Shown here: piece by piece, positions 49,818 to 59,885 of the stretch
Position numbering within the stretch: position 1 is the stretch's first letter
Layout: every line of letters starts with the position of its first letter
Origin: Linum tenue
Lineage: Eukaryota > Streptophyta > Magnoliopsida > Malpighiales > Linaceae
Direction: 5' to 3'
NCBI GenBank assembly: GCA_946122785.1
Contig: CAMGYJ010000007.1
Location: 43,487,587-43,551,586 of the forward strand
DNA length: 64,000 nucleotides
The notes under the pieces: generated by a model
Told to the model about the DNA's origin: nothing
What the model saw: the letters and a program-made list of their open reading frames with translations, nothing else
Database searches by the model: none
Program-made: the position numbers and the translations under genes

Positions 49818-51135
49818 CAGGCGCCGCACCGTTGAAACACAAGGTACTTGTGGCCTGCTGGTAAGGATGCTTACCTGTCGGAGGAGTGGCGCGGGTTCGA
49901 AGTCTGGCGACGACTACATTATTTTTAAGTAGTGCGCCTGTTGAATGCGGGCCGCGAGTGCGCTTGGGCGCGAGCAAGGGTGCATTGCGCTTGTTGGACG
50001 CGGGTTGAGTTGGGATGGGCCGCGAATGCTGAGCCGCTGATCGGAAGTGGGCCGCGAATAGGGAAGGCGGGCTAAGTTGAGTTGGGCCGCGAGTGCGCTT
50101 GGGCGCGAGCAAGAGTGCAGGAGGTTTTAAGTTGGTCGCGCGCCATTGGAACACAAGGTGTGCTTGTAACCTGCTGGTAAGGATGCTTGCCTTGTGGAAG
50201 AGTGACGCTGGCTCGAAGGCCGGTGGCGACTTCATTTTTGAAGTGGGGCGAGAAGCAGAGTTATGCGGAGGCAGGCCTTGAATTGGGGCGGGCCCGATGT
50301 AGCACGTGGGCTGAGGCGCTGGAGCTGGGCCGCGCGTTTGGGTTTTTGCTTGGGCGAGAGTCGCGAGACGCGAGTTGGGCCGGTTGGCTTCTTGCGGGCT
50401 GGATGCCGAAGATTTTTAACTTGGCCCCGCGCCATTGAAACACAAGGTGCGCTTGTAGACTGTTGGTAAGGCTACTCGTCTTGTGGAAGTGTGGCGCGGG
50501 TTCGAATCCCTGTGGCGACAATAAATTTTTTGAAGCGAAGCGGAGCTTGGGGACGCGAGTTGTGTGGGCCCTGCGCCCGGGCGTGAGCACATGTAGCGTG
50601 TGTGGGACCTGGGGCGCGGAGGAGCATTACGCGGGCCGGTGATTAGCGGACTTGAATCTGCCAGAGCGGGCCGCGACTTGGGCTTCTTGGACGGGGCGGA
50701 CTTGGATCCGCTTGTCTTGAGGTGCTGTTGAGGCGAGTCAGAGTGAATAGATACGGCGCGCTGCGATTTAGTACCAACAGCGCGCTATAGTCCGCCGGTC
50801 AACATGCCCGCCTGGTTGAGGAATGGCGCGTCTGATCAGCATAGCAGGCCGGGGGGGACGCGAGCATTGGGCCTGATCCGCGAGTTGATAGCGCGCTCTC
50901 GCGGCCCAGGGATGGAAGTGGGCCCGCTATATGGAACTGGCCGCGGGTTTGGGCCAATTGACAAACTGAAGCGGGCCAAGTTGCTGGCGCGGGTGTGATG
51001 TGAGTTGTGTCGGGAAGCGAATAGTTGAAAAGCAGGCGCTGCGCCAAACAAACACAAGCCGCGTATGTAGCCTACTGGTCATAGCGCTTGTGATCAGGAG
51101 TGATGGTACGGGTTCGAATCCTCGTGGCGACTGCA
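49818..51135 (+). repeat. Four tRNA-like A-box/B-box modules
   Basis: Four related segments, each led by GCGCC..TGAAACACAAGG-like text, contain an A-box-like word and a B-box-like word at a fixed distance: TGGCCTGCTGG 49851 / GGTTCGAAGTC 49893; AACCTGCTGG about 50168 / GGCTCGAAGGC 50210; TAGACTGTTGG 50456 / GGTTCGAATCC 50499; TAGCCTACTGG 51068 / GGTTCGAATCC 51111. Start-to-start spacing is 42-44, as in a tRNA. Each ends with TGGCGAC. Partial copies lie at about 49443-49500 and 50794-50830. Acceptor stems do not pair, so these are not tRNA genes. They lie on the strand opposite to the element's own transcript. Confidence 0.75.
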
Positions 51136-51329
51136 AATTTTGTTTTTATGAGCTCCTTGTCTGTTGACCTTGGCGCGTCTGATCACCATAGCAGGCCGGG
51201 GGGGGGGACGCGAGCATTGGGCCTGATCCGGGAGTTGATAGCGCGCTCTCGCGGCCCAGGGATGGAAGTGGGCCAGCTATATGGAACTGGCCGCGGGTTT
51301 GGGCCAATTGACAAACTGAAGCGGGCCAG
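50825..51329 (+). repeat. Direct repeat of about 155 bp inside the nested element
   Basis: 50825-50979 and 51172-51329 are nearly identical (GCGCGTCTGATC to GAAGCGGGCCA), differing in a G-run length and a few bases. The fourth tRNA-like module lies between them. Confidence 0.85.
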
Positions 51330-52785
51330 AGTAGGTCTGCGTTGATAGTGTTAGGCGGCAGAGTAGTCTCGCGGGACGGAAGAGTTGGAAGCGAGCCACC
51401 GCCGAACCATGATACACATATTTTTTTTTTTTTTTTTTTTTTATGCTTATATCACGCGCGGCGCAGGTCGGAAGAGATGAAGCGCGCCACCGCCGATGTG
51501 GGCGAAAGCAAGACGGTGGCCCGATTTTCTTTCCCGGGCAGCAGAGTAGTACAACTTGTAAGTTCGCCGCTTCAATTGGGGAGTCGCGGCGCGGAGCTTG
51601 GCGGGCGGATACCTGAATATGTGGAAGCGGCTTCTGTTTGGCACTGGCGTAATTGCAGGGTAAAATAGAATCTCGGCGCTTCAATGGAAGGGCTGCCGCG
51701 CGGCAAAAGGAAGCAGAGGCAGGGGCGCGTTGTCGCCGAATCGGACGGCTCCATCTTGTTTTCCGCTCTAGAATCGTCCCGATATTCTCGTCGGTATCGC
51801 CACTTGCCTTTTCTTTTCGCGGTCGTGTGGCCATTGGCGAAAGTGCGCGGGGAGCGGCGGAGATTTGAAGATCAGCGGCGGTTCGAGTCGCTGATGAGAG
51901 GAGAGGCGGGAAGAACCATTGGCCTCTCTCTTTCCCTAAGCTTCTTCTTCCTTTGTAGATCAGATAGAGAGCCCAGGAATCACTAGTCGCGCGGCGATTG
52001 ATCATAGCGGAGGTCAAGGTCTATCACGCGGAGAGTGTTCGCCCGCCTCGATACTCGTGTACCTCGATTTTTGCACCAAATGCTTTTTCTGACAAAGGTG
52101 AAAGTAGTGGTAGCGTGTGTTTTTTTTGGGCAAGTTGCCGGATGACACTTGACAGCTGATGGCGACTGTGAAGCTTTTTCTTTTCTGGTCGGAGCTCCGG
52201 CACTCTCACAACTCCGGCTAACAAACTTGTGCCAACTCCGGCTAACAAGCTTTTTCTTTTCTCCTTCCTTCACTCCCTACTCAACTCCTTCCTGTGTTGA
52301 GCTTCATCTTAGTTTTGATTGATATTTCCGACCTTCTCTTTTTCAGTTGGGAGCCTTTGCCGGAGACAGCTTCTGGCGGTGGATGAAGGAGTCGGTGGAG
52401 GCGGCACCAGCAAGACTGGATTTTTGGGTTGATTTGGTGCTGTCGACGAAAGCTTTTTTGCTTTGAGCTTCCATGGATTTGGCTTTCCCGACGATGCTGC
52501 TGCTTTCGTCGAACGCATCTTGTATTCAGTTTCTTTCTTTTTCGTTGCTACCATCTGATTTTGTTGTCCTTCTCTTCTTGCTACTGGGTAAGTGGGAAAC
52601 CTGGAGCGGCGAAGGTAGATGGGTTTTGGACAGATTTGGGAACCCCCTTTTACTCTCCTCTGCGCTCAGATCTTCTTATTTCTTTGCTCTGTAGTTTCCT
52701 TCATTTTTGTGTTGAGGAATCCCCACCCTCCTTCGGAAACCAGACAAGCCAGAATCGAAGTCAATGCCCCACGGTGGGCGCCAAT

Positions 52786-53147
52786 TGTTTGACCCAACTT
52801 GCTCAGGACACGAACAATGATATTTTTGGTGTGGGTTGACTCGTCATCCGTTCGTCTGATCTCGTCGGGAGGGAGTGAACCTGTGAAAGAGCCGGGGTTG
52901 CCCCCCGGATTAAGCTCCGACGGTCAAGTTAGTGTTGGTTTGTAGAGATAGTTGAGAGAATAAGGTAGAGAGATGAAGTGTAGAGAGATAGTAGAAAGTG
53001 GAAAGTGAGGAGAGAGAGGAGAAGTCCCCCTCTTTGGAGGGCTTCCAGCCCTTATATACCTGTAGCGGGTATCGAGCGTTGGGCATCGCCGATCATGCGC
53101 CCTACTGCTTAGTCTGTGCGCCCCGTCCCTTAGTAACACCCCCAACA
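52786..53147 (-). repeat. LTR of the nested element (5' LTR)
   Basis: 362 bp, identical to 48821-49182. In element orientation it carries the promoter (TATATAAGG near 53058-53050) and is followed at 52783-52766 by the PBS. Confidence 0.95.
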
Positions 53148-53299
53148 GTATTCATGCTCAGTGTGTGAGCAAAACCCTAATAACACAAAACCGAAGACTC
53201 CTTGTGTGAGTCTTCCGTGGACTAGTCTCATTCGTATGAACGAGGATACCACGTAAATCTCCGTGTCGTCGTTTTCGTTTCTTGAGTTTTAGCATTAAC

Positions 53300-53619
53300 A
53301 GAGGGTACTCTACCAGTACATTATCTGGGGCTCCCTATCATAACATGGAAACTTACAGAAAATGAATGTTAAGTGCTGATAGCTAAGATAACAAAGAGAA
53401 TCCAGTCATGGAAAAGTAAAAAAGCTCACCATATGCAGGCAGATTGCAGCTAATCTTCTGTGATAATGGGAGTAGTACAAAACTGGTTGCAAGTTTCCAA
53501 CCTCCCAAAGAAAATCTTTGAAGCAAGTGCATATTTTTTATGGCACGAAGGGGAGTCTGGCAACAAGGCTAAAGTGTCACGGGAAAGGATTTCTAGACCG
53601 AAGAAAGAAGGGGGTCTAG
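53300..53619 (+). mobile_element. Host LINE, part 3
   Basis: The LINE resumes directly after the copia target duplication: EGTLPVHYLGLPIIT, then ITKRIQSWKSKKA and SAYFLWHEGESGNKAKVS, ending RPKKEGGL at the next insertion. These are the conserved steps downstream of the RT core in plant LINEs; stops are present. Confidence 0.8.
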
Positions 53620-54157
53620 CCTAGTATTGACAAAAATATTCGCAACCGTGGATACCCGCATGAATTCGGTCCAATTGGGTAGGATAAAATCCAAACGCGA
53701 AGGACATTTAGTGGGTATGGGTAAAAATCGAACCCGAATAGTGCGGTAATGAGTGAGCATGAGTTTCTTACTATCCAACCCGAACCCGCCTGATTATACA
53801 CATGCATATGTAATTTTTCTAGAAATAATCATTATTTTTCTCTAACATATTTTATATTTAGCATATAAATATAATATTTTAATGAAATTGTATTGTTTTA
53901 ATTAATTTTCTTCATTCAAGTGAATTATTGTCGTACTTTTCCTCTTACGTAAGGTAAGAATACGTGTGAATGTTAACATATTGGTTGGAGTTATGAAGAT
54001 AAATTATTACTCATGGATAACCGTGAATACCGGGTATGAGCATGTTTTGATTTTCTACCCGTTTCACATGTGGGTAATGAGTAAAACCCGAACTGTTTTG
54101 GGTAGGGTAAACGATATGCACTATATCCGTCCTTGACCCGACTCATTCCCATCCCTA
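53620..54157. mobile_element. hAT-like MITE in the host LINE
   Basis: About 538 bp between GGTCTAG(C) (53613-53620) and GGTCTAGG (54158-54165), consistent with a 7-8 bp duplication of the LINE sequence. The right end, reversed, reads TAGGGATGGGAATGAGTCGG, as in hAT-type MITEs, with inverted CCCGAA and GGGTAATGAG words inside. The left end is diverged. Confidence 0.65.
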
Positions 54158-54440
54158 GGTCTAGGGTTGCAAGATATATGGTTTCTGGGACTCGAGCATG
54201 TTCACGTTGAATGTGGTGGCTACTAATGACGCAGTCAGGAGCTCTTTGGGTTGCTTGGACACTAGCGTACCACTGTAAGCAAGAGGATGTGTCGACTATT
54301 CGAATTATTTCAAATAGTTCTTTGGCAATGACTGCTCCATCTCTTTGTATCAGATTAAGTATCGTGCTTTGCTATTCGTTTGATAAGCTACACAGATCAT
54401 ATGATTCAGCGAATAATATTAAATAAAATATACAATTAAT
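54158..54440 (+). mobile_element. Host LINE, part 4
   Basis: The LINE continues: GLGLQDIWFLGLEH, WNVVATNDAV and, one frame over, SGALWVAWTLAYH, matching the RLWNV..LWV.W segment of plant LINE ORF2. It fades after about 54330. Confidence 0.7.
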
Positions 54441-55050
54441 CCATGAAATGTTTTCTAATACAACTTATATAGAAATTAGAGCCAAAATTTTCAAAATTTA
54501 GCAAGATGTCATCCAATAAAATAAAAATCAAACGACCAGAGGGTAGGTGTTAAACAAGTTTGAAGCATGAGTAATCATGTTGTGGATGATAGCATGGATA
54601 AACTCTCATATTTTTTTTTTCCACATCAGCCCAGCACCATGGAGATTCTGAAATCCCAAATAGACATGGATCGATGAGAATACCCCAATCCAAAGCTCTA
54701 AGGTATACATGTTATGTTACGCAACCACACTAAGAAACCCACAATAATTGAAGGAAAGTCAAAATCTAGAGCACAAAATATAAGAAACCCCACTTACTTA
54801 AAATGGCAATATAGCTCCACTTTTATTCGAATTCCATAATCACTTTTTTTCTCTTCAGGAAATCCTCTTGCGTCATCATATGCTCCCATATTTATTCTCA
54901 TGCATCTTTACGACGTGTCTTCGCTGTGGAAGAACCCCTCACAAATATTCTGAGAACCAATAATAATAATAATGATGTGACTCGATCATCGGCAAGAAGT
55001 TGATAATTAGGGGCTTCAAAATACAAATTTAAATTGTACGATATAATATA
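54441..55050. other. AT-rich spacer
   Basis: No gene, RNA or element boundary recognised. Confidence 0.3.
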
Positions 55051-55470
55051 ATGGTGGCATCTTCAGTGCACTCACTTTTTTGGGTGCATTCAGTGCACTC
55101 ACTTCATAACCGTCATTTTAAATATGTGATTTATGTCCAAATGATGTCAATCATCACTTATGATGTGATGAACAATAACGCACATGAATTTGCACAAAAA
55201 CCATTAAAGATTTACTTTAATTTGAAGGATTTAGAGTTTAGAGATTTAGGGTTAGGGTTAGGGTTTACAATTTGGGGTTTAGGGTTAGATATCAAATTGG
55301 AGGTCTAGGGCTTAGGGTAATCCGCTAATTAGTTGTTATCATATGTTATTTCATCATATTACAGTAATTCTACAAATTAAAATTCAAAATCCGACACCTT
55401 AAGACTAGTTTTTGAGTTGGGTGCATTGAACGCACTCATTTTTGTGAGTGCACCCAACACATAATATAAT
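55051..55470. repeat. MITE-like repeat with telomere-like heptamers
   Basis: Inverted GTGCACTCAC/GTGAGTGCAC words lie at both ends (55064-55100 and 55410-55460). In the middle (55226-55318) is a run of TTTAGGG-type heptamers, some perfect (TTTAGGGTTAGGGTTAGGG), others degenerate. Plant telomeres use TTTAGGG, but degenerate tracts like this occur in many dispersed repeats, so a telomeric origin is not implied. Confidence 0.5.
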
Positions 55471-55543
55471 ATTAAAAGTATAAATTCAGTTGTACATAAA
55501 ATAATTTCCCCTTTTATGTTATTATATAAGTTCAGTTTGTATT

Positions 55544-56120
55544 TGTTATTAGACAATCCAAGTACCACATCGGAGATACAAGGGAAGAAACCTTTGTATA
55601 TTAGTGTCCACCTAGCCCAATTAGTACGAGACCTTTTGGGGAGGACACCCAAAAGTAAAACCGTGTGGGCTTGGCCCAAAGCGGACAATATCGTACTAAT
55701 GAGCAGCCCGGTTTCGACAAATGGTATCAGAGCCTGGTTTGGTTCGGGGCGGTGGACGTCAGTTTGGTGGGACCCTCATTCAATACAATGGACCTCAGGA
55801 TGTGAGATCTGCATCTGTTTGGTGGATCCAGGAGAGATCCACGTTTGTTTGGCAAATCAAAGAGAGTTCCGCGTTTGGGAAAATCCTTGTACCGAGAAGC
55901 ACATCGATACAAGGTGTCCGCGGATCAAGATAATCACTGAGGTGAGAACACGAAGTTCGTGATCCTTGTATTGAGGGGAGGATTGTTGTGGGACAATCCA
56001 AGTACTACATCGGTAATAATACAAGGGAAGGAACCCTTGTATATTACTGTCCACCAAGCTCATTAGTACAATGCATTTTGGGGAGGACACCCAAGAGTGA
56101 AACCGTGCGGGCTTGGCCCA
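55544..56120 (+). mobile_element. TRIM retrotransposon
   Basis: The 5' LTR is 55544-55719 (176 bp, TGTTATTAGACAATCC..TTTCGACA). A PBS TGGTATCAGAGCC is at 55722-55734. The interior of about 264 bp lacks coding capacity and ends in a purine tract (TTGAGGGGAGGAT, 55972-55984). The 3' LTR (55984-56120) begins TGTTGTGGGACAATCC and is cut short by about 40 bp at its end. The LTRs are about 85% alike by eye, so this copy is old. Structure and lack of ORFs fit terminal-repeat retrotransposons in miniature. Confidence 0.85.
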
Positions 56121-57805
56121 TATAGAAATTTGTAGAAAAAAGGTACGCTATGGTACAAGTTCAGTTTGTACCATATAGATTTTTTGCAAGCCAAAGCACC
56201 GAATCTATTAGGATTGGTGGTTTGGTTGATTAACCGAACCAAAAATCATTAGAAAATAAAAATCAGTTTAGTTACTTGCTCAAACCCGAAACCAGAATAG
56301 TTAAAAGACTTATAAGTTTTTCGGTTAATGATCAGAATATACCGACAATGAACGCTAGAATACGTTGAAAACTTATTGGTTCACTAAAGGTTTTCGATTT
56401 TAACAGAAGCTTAAATTATTAAGGACTTATAAGTTTTTCACCCGTACGTGAAGGGGGACTTATAAACGTTTAAAATCAATCTGGTTTCAATTTCACCCCG
56501 TCAATTCTATATAGCATTGCAAAAATTCCTCTCATACAATAATGCAAAATGAGGAATCTTTCTTTCCAAGCTAGCAAGGTGGCGCTAGCCATCCATGGAT
56601 AGCCATATAGCTATAGCCAGAAGATTCTGCACCCTGTTTGACATTCGATCGTTATGGGTTTACTTGAGGAAAAAAATTCTTTCTGTCTGATCACTCCTTA
56701 ATACATTCCTCCATTGATTCGACAGTCGACACCATTTGCATCTATTACATGATAAACAGTACATATTCGTTATCTCTTAATCCAATATTCATAAATGAAA
56801 AAAAAAAGAGAAGAAAATCTTGCAATTAATTCGACCTCATCCCCAACATGCTAATAATAGATTAATTTGATTTTATCCATATATAGCTTAGGGCAGTAGC
56901 CGAAAGCTGTGGTGTGTTTATATTAATTAATACTGCTCAAAATCTGATCTTTGTTCCAATTATATTCCAATATTAATTAACAGGATGTACGGACGGCATC
57001 TGAGTTTTAAACTAAAACTAAGCTGTGATGACTTGACTATTCAATATGCAACTTTTCTAAACTGATAAACACGGATTAATTACTAGTTAATATCAAGGCT
57101 CAAAGGGAATAGCGCCTAGTTCGTTTAGGCGTCGTTTAAGCGCGCCTACGCGCTAGAAGTGAAACAATAGTTTTTACTAAATAATGAATGGACTAGCAAC
57201 TTAGAGAATTCCTACTCTTTAGTTCTAAGTGATTAAATAACTTACATAACACTTAAAAGTTAAAACAAGCAAAGATAGGTGAAAAAAATACAGAACTGTA
57301 ACTCAATAGCTCACAAAGTTCCTCGTCTATTGTAAAAATCGAGAAGGAAGATTGAAAAGGTTGATGATGTTGCTTCCTTTTTTTTCTATATTGATAGTCT
57401 CTCTCTCGCTCGCTCTGCCTATTACACTTATAGCTGACACGCCTAAGTATTACCTTAATTCGTCACAGCATACGCGTGACGCCTAACAAACCGAGAAACC
57501 ACTAAACGAGGTGTTTTGGCATAACCTGACGACCAGAACATACCTAGTGGTTAATTAGTTTAATCACACTTTTTCTCGAACCATTGTTAATTAATTAACA
57601 TCATAGTGTCACAGTCCAGAAACCTCATGCATGGATGCCTGAAAAAAAACCCAATTTTCTTATCCAAACAAAATATCTGAAAAGAAAACACCCCCTCTCC
57701 CCACCAATCTTTTTATCCATTTTTATTATGGTATAAGGTTTGTTTTTTCTTGCCTCTCCTTTTTTTTTTCTTTTCCCTTGCCTCCACCACCATCTCCCCT
57801 TTCGT
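56121..57805. other. Upstream region of the glutaredoxin gene
   Basis: AT-rich intergenic DNA. No coding or structured repeat element could be bounded. C/T-rich sequence from about 57690 leads into the gene's core promoter. Confidence 0.35.
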
Positions 57806-57813
57806 TATAAATA
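57806..57813 (+). promoter_or_regulatory. TATA box of the glutaredoxin gene
   Basis: TATAAATA at this position, 144 bp before the start codon, after a C/T-rich tract and followed by a CA-rich leader typical of plant 5' UTRs. The transcription start is expected about 30 bp downstream. Confidence 0.7.
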
Positions 57814-57949
57814 AGAGCCGATGAATCTCTCAACTCTCCACCATCGCACCTCAACAACAGCATCATCATATCAACTACCAAAACCAACAACCTTAACTGC
57901 AAAAAAAAACATCAAGTTTTAGTTTCCATCACCACCAAAAAAAAAAAGA

Positions 57950-58261
57950 ATGGAGAGGGTTAGAGAGTTGTCATCGAAGAAGGCGGCGGTGATCTTCACA
58001 AAGAGCTCCTGCTGCATGTGCCACAGCATCAAGCAGCTGTTCTACGAGCTGGGTGCCAGCCCCGCGATCCACGAGCTGGATCGCGAGGCCCACGGGAGGG
58101 AGCTGGAGTGGGCCCTCCGGAGCCTCATCGGCTGCCCGACCGTCGTCCCCGCCGTGTTCATCGGCGGGAGGTACGTCGGCTCCGCCAAGGAGATCTTGTC
58201 CCTCCACCTCGATGGCTCACTCAAGCAGTTGCTCATTGACGCAAATGCCATCTGGTTCTAG
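57950..58261 (+). CDS. CC-type (class III) glutaredoxin
   Basis: Land-plant-specific ROXY/CC-type glutaredoxin, 103 aa, one exon, usual length. The active site is CCMC (residues 21-24) in FTKSSCCMCHSIKQLF. The glutathione-binding segment TVVPAVFIGG (64-73) and the GCPTVVP step are conserved. Family members act with glutathione in cytosol and nucleus and many bind TGA bZIP factors, needing a C-terminal ALWL motif; here the end is ANAIWF, so TGA repression may differ. The GC-rich coding region stands out from its AT-rich flanks, as is common for this family. The start at 57950 is the first ATG after the TATA box. Confidence 0.95.
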   Translation: MERVRELSSKKAAVIFTKSSCCMCHSIKQLFYELGASPAIHELDREAHGRELEWALRSLIGCPTVVPAVFIGGRYVGSAKEILSLHLDGSLKQLLIDANAIWF

Positions 58262-59360
58262 CCCCCCCGCCGGCCGCATTTGCTCTCTCGTACGTCGTCA
58301 GCTAATCGTCTGCAATAATTAATAATTAGCTTTCTGTATGGGGGGAAATGTAAGGTTAAGTTAAGCTCAGACAATTAATGGTGTGTTTATGGGCTTTGAT
58401 TGTGTTTTTTTACGATCAAGGTCCCCTTAATACGCTGTACGTAAATCAATGCTACAACAGGCATATGTGTTAACTGTTAATGTAATTCTAGTACTTCTTT
58501 TTTCATATTATGCTTTTAAGTTTTTTGTATTTTGTGTGGACTGTGGATATGGGATTTTGAAAAGACACGACGGAACATAGTTGTCGAGAAAACTTTGTCA
58601 GGATTCGTTTCTTCTTAGGTTGATCAGTTTGATTTACGAGAAACAAAAAGATTAATCACACATTAATTATTAAGTAGTATATGTATGTGGAATTCTTGTT
58701 CTGACATGCTACTCGGGAAGGTTTGCGAGGAAGGGGAAAAGTTCATATTCTACGATTGGAAAACTTTTGATTGGTGTATGCAGACACTTACATTATTGGT
58801 GGTCCGATCGGAAATCTCGCCGGTAAGAGTCCAAACTTATATAGTGGTTTACCAGTATGAAACAATCGAACGACATTTAAATCTTTAACTTAAACAAAAA
58901 AAAAATACTCTATCATTAACTTATCCTATACAACCTTGTCTTGACAAAGAGAATAAATTTGATTTATGGTTGGGCAACATGTATAATTGGGCATGTGATT
59001 CCCATTAACTCCTGCATCTTGAAAAATTATCACAACACTTGTCAGTAGTGATGGTAATGGGACGAGACCGAGGTCGAATTATTCCTATATAATGCTTGAA
59101 AAGGAACGTCGACACTTAACTCTTTTATAAGAGGACATAGAGAAAAGACTTAATAAATGGATGAGAAATATACTAGAATGAATAATTAAGTCCAAATAGT
59201 AGAAAAATAAAAAATAAATTTTTGTTTAGGATGAAAATATGATTTTAAAAAGGTAAAAAAAAAATATTGACGCAAATCATGACCAACCAGGTCGAGAATG
59301 GTGTGGGGCAGGTAAGATAAATCGAAAAATACTCATACCCCGCCCGGTCACGCTACTGTG
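58262..59360. other. 3' flank of glutaredoxin and AT-rich spacer
   Basis: Likely 3' UTR for about 200-300 bp, then spacer. 59046-59357 has inverted ends CAGTAGTG / CAGTAGCG and could be a hAT-type MITE, but no target duplication is convincing. Confidence 0.35.
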
Positions 59361-59885
59361 AGTCGGATAATGCCCAGTTGGACATGGATCGAATCACACG
59401 GATCATATCAGGAACTAGCGTGGGCCCCGGCCAGTTGGCCGGATGAAGGTGAGGTATGAAATTTGATAATGTAATGAGGTGTGGCCGGCCGTGAACGGCT
59501 GGCTTCTAGCGTGAACTGCGACTGTCCTTCCCTTTTGGCCCGTTTTCGCTCCTTTTCATCCAACTTTCGTTCCCGGGGTTGATTTACCTGCTAGGATCTG
59601 AAAAATAGCAAAACAACGCACAACTTAGCGCAAAACCAAACCCCATTGGGTGAAATCGCCTCAACATCTAAGGAAAAAAGGGGTAAAAATACTCATTGTG
59701 CTTTTTGGTTTTTGCCAGGCCATGATAAAATCTAAAGAAATCAAGAACGAACAACACGATTTGGGATAGAAACCGTCGTTCCTGTATCCATGAAAAATGG
59801 TGGTAAACACGAACTCTACTGCGAGTCGGATAATGCCCAGTTGGACATGGATTGAATCAAACGGATCATATTAGGAATTAGCATC
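59361..59885. mobile_element. Ty3-type LTR fragment between direct repeats
   Basis: 59460-59690 matches 62965-63175 (shared TTTACCTGCTAGGATCTGA and GGGTGAAATCGCCTCAACAT), a stretch of a Ty3-type LTR element. It lies between two similar copies of about 65 bp containing GAGTCGGATAATGCCCAGTT (about 59357-59422 and 59823-59885). How the duplication of the flank arose is unclear. Confidence 0.5.

Larger units (their letters stand above)
48816..53152 (-). mobile_element. Young non-autonomous LTR element (LARD-like)
   Basis: Inserted in the copia 3' LTR in inverse orientation, with a perfect GTATT duplication (48816-48820, 53148-53152). The element is 48821-53147 (4327 bp). Both LTRs are 362 bp and identical in my reading. 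On the minus strand the PBS TGGCGCCCACCGTGGGGC lies just inside the 5' LTR (52783-52766), a site common in plant Ty3-type elements, and a purine tract with AGCTTGGGGGG precedes the 3' LTR. The 3.6 kb interior has no gag or pol; open frames are short or unlike any known protein. It must use proteins from another element. The interior is GC-rich (about 49800-51400), unlike its surroundings, and carries tandem repeats and tRNA-like modules. Confidence 0.95.
43983..53299 (+). mobile_element. Ty1/copia LTR retrotransposon, split by a nested element
   Basis: The outer copia element spans 43988-53294 and is flanked by a perfect TTAAC duplication (43983-43987, 53295-53299). The 5' LTR is 43988-44296 (309 bp, TGTTGTGG..TTTAGCA). 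A primer-binding site TGGTATCAGAGC follows at 44297, complementary to initiator Met tRNA. A polypurine tract CTTGAGGGGGCG precedes the 3' LTR (48653-48820 plus 53153-53294). The LTRs differ at about six bases and one indel, so this insertion is young but not new. Without the nested 4.3 kb element it would be about 4975 bp. Gag-pol is damaged in three places. Confidence 0.95.

Noticed and set aside
49818..51135. Functional tRNA genes
   Set aside because: A/B boxes and a T-arm are seen, but acceptor stems do not pair and no clear anticodon arm forms, so I list modules, not tRNAs.
51277..52017. 246-codon minus-strand ORF in the nested LTR element, considered as gag
   Set aside because: No CCHC knuckle, no gag-like helices, and composition follows GC-rich repeats and an oligo-A/T run (51419-51442).
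48959..53145. Two identical small ORFs of 73-74 codons
   Set aside because: They are the same stretch of the two LTRs read through; nothing suggests translation.
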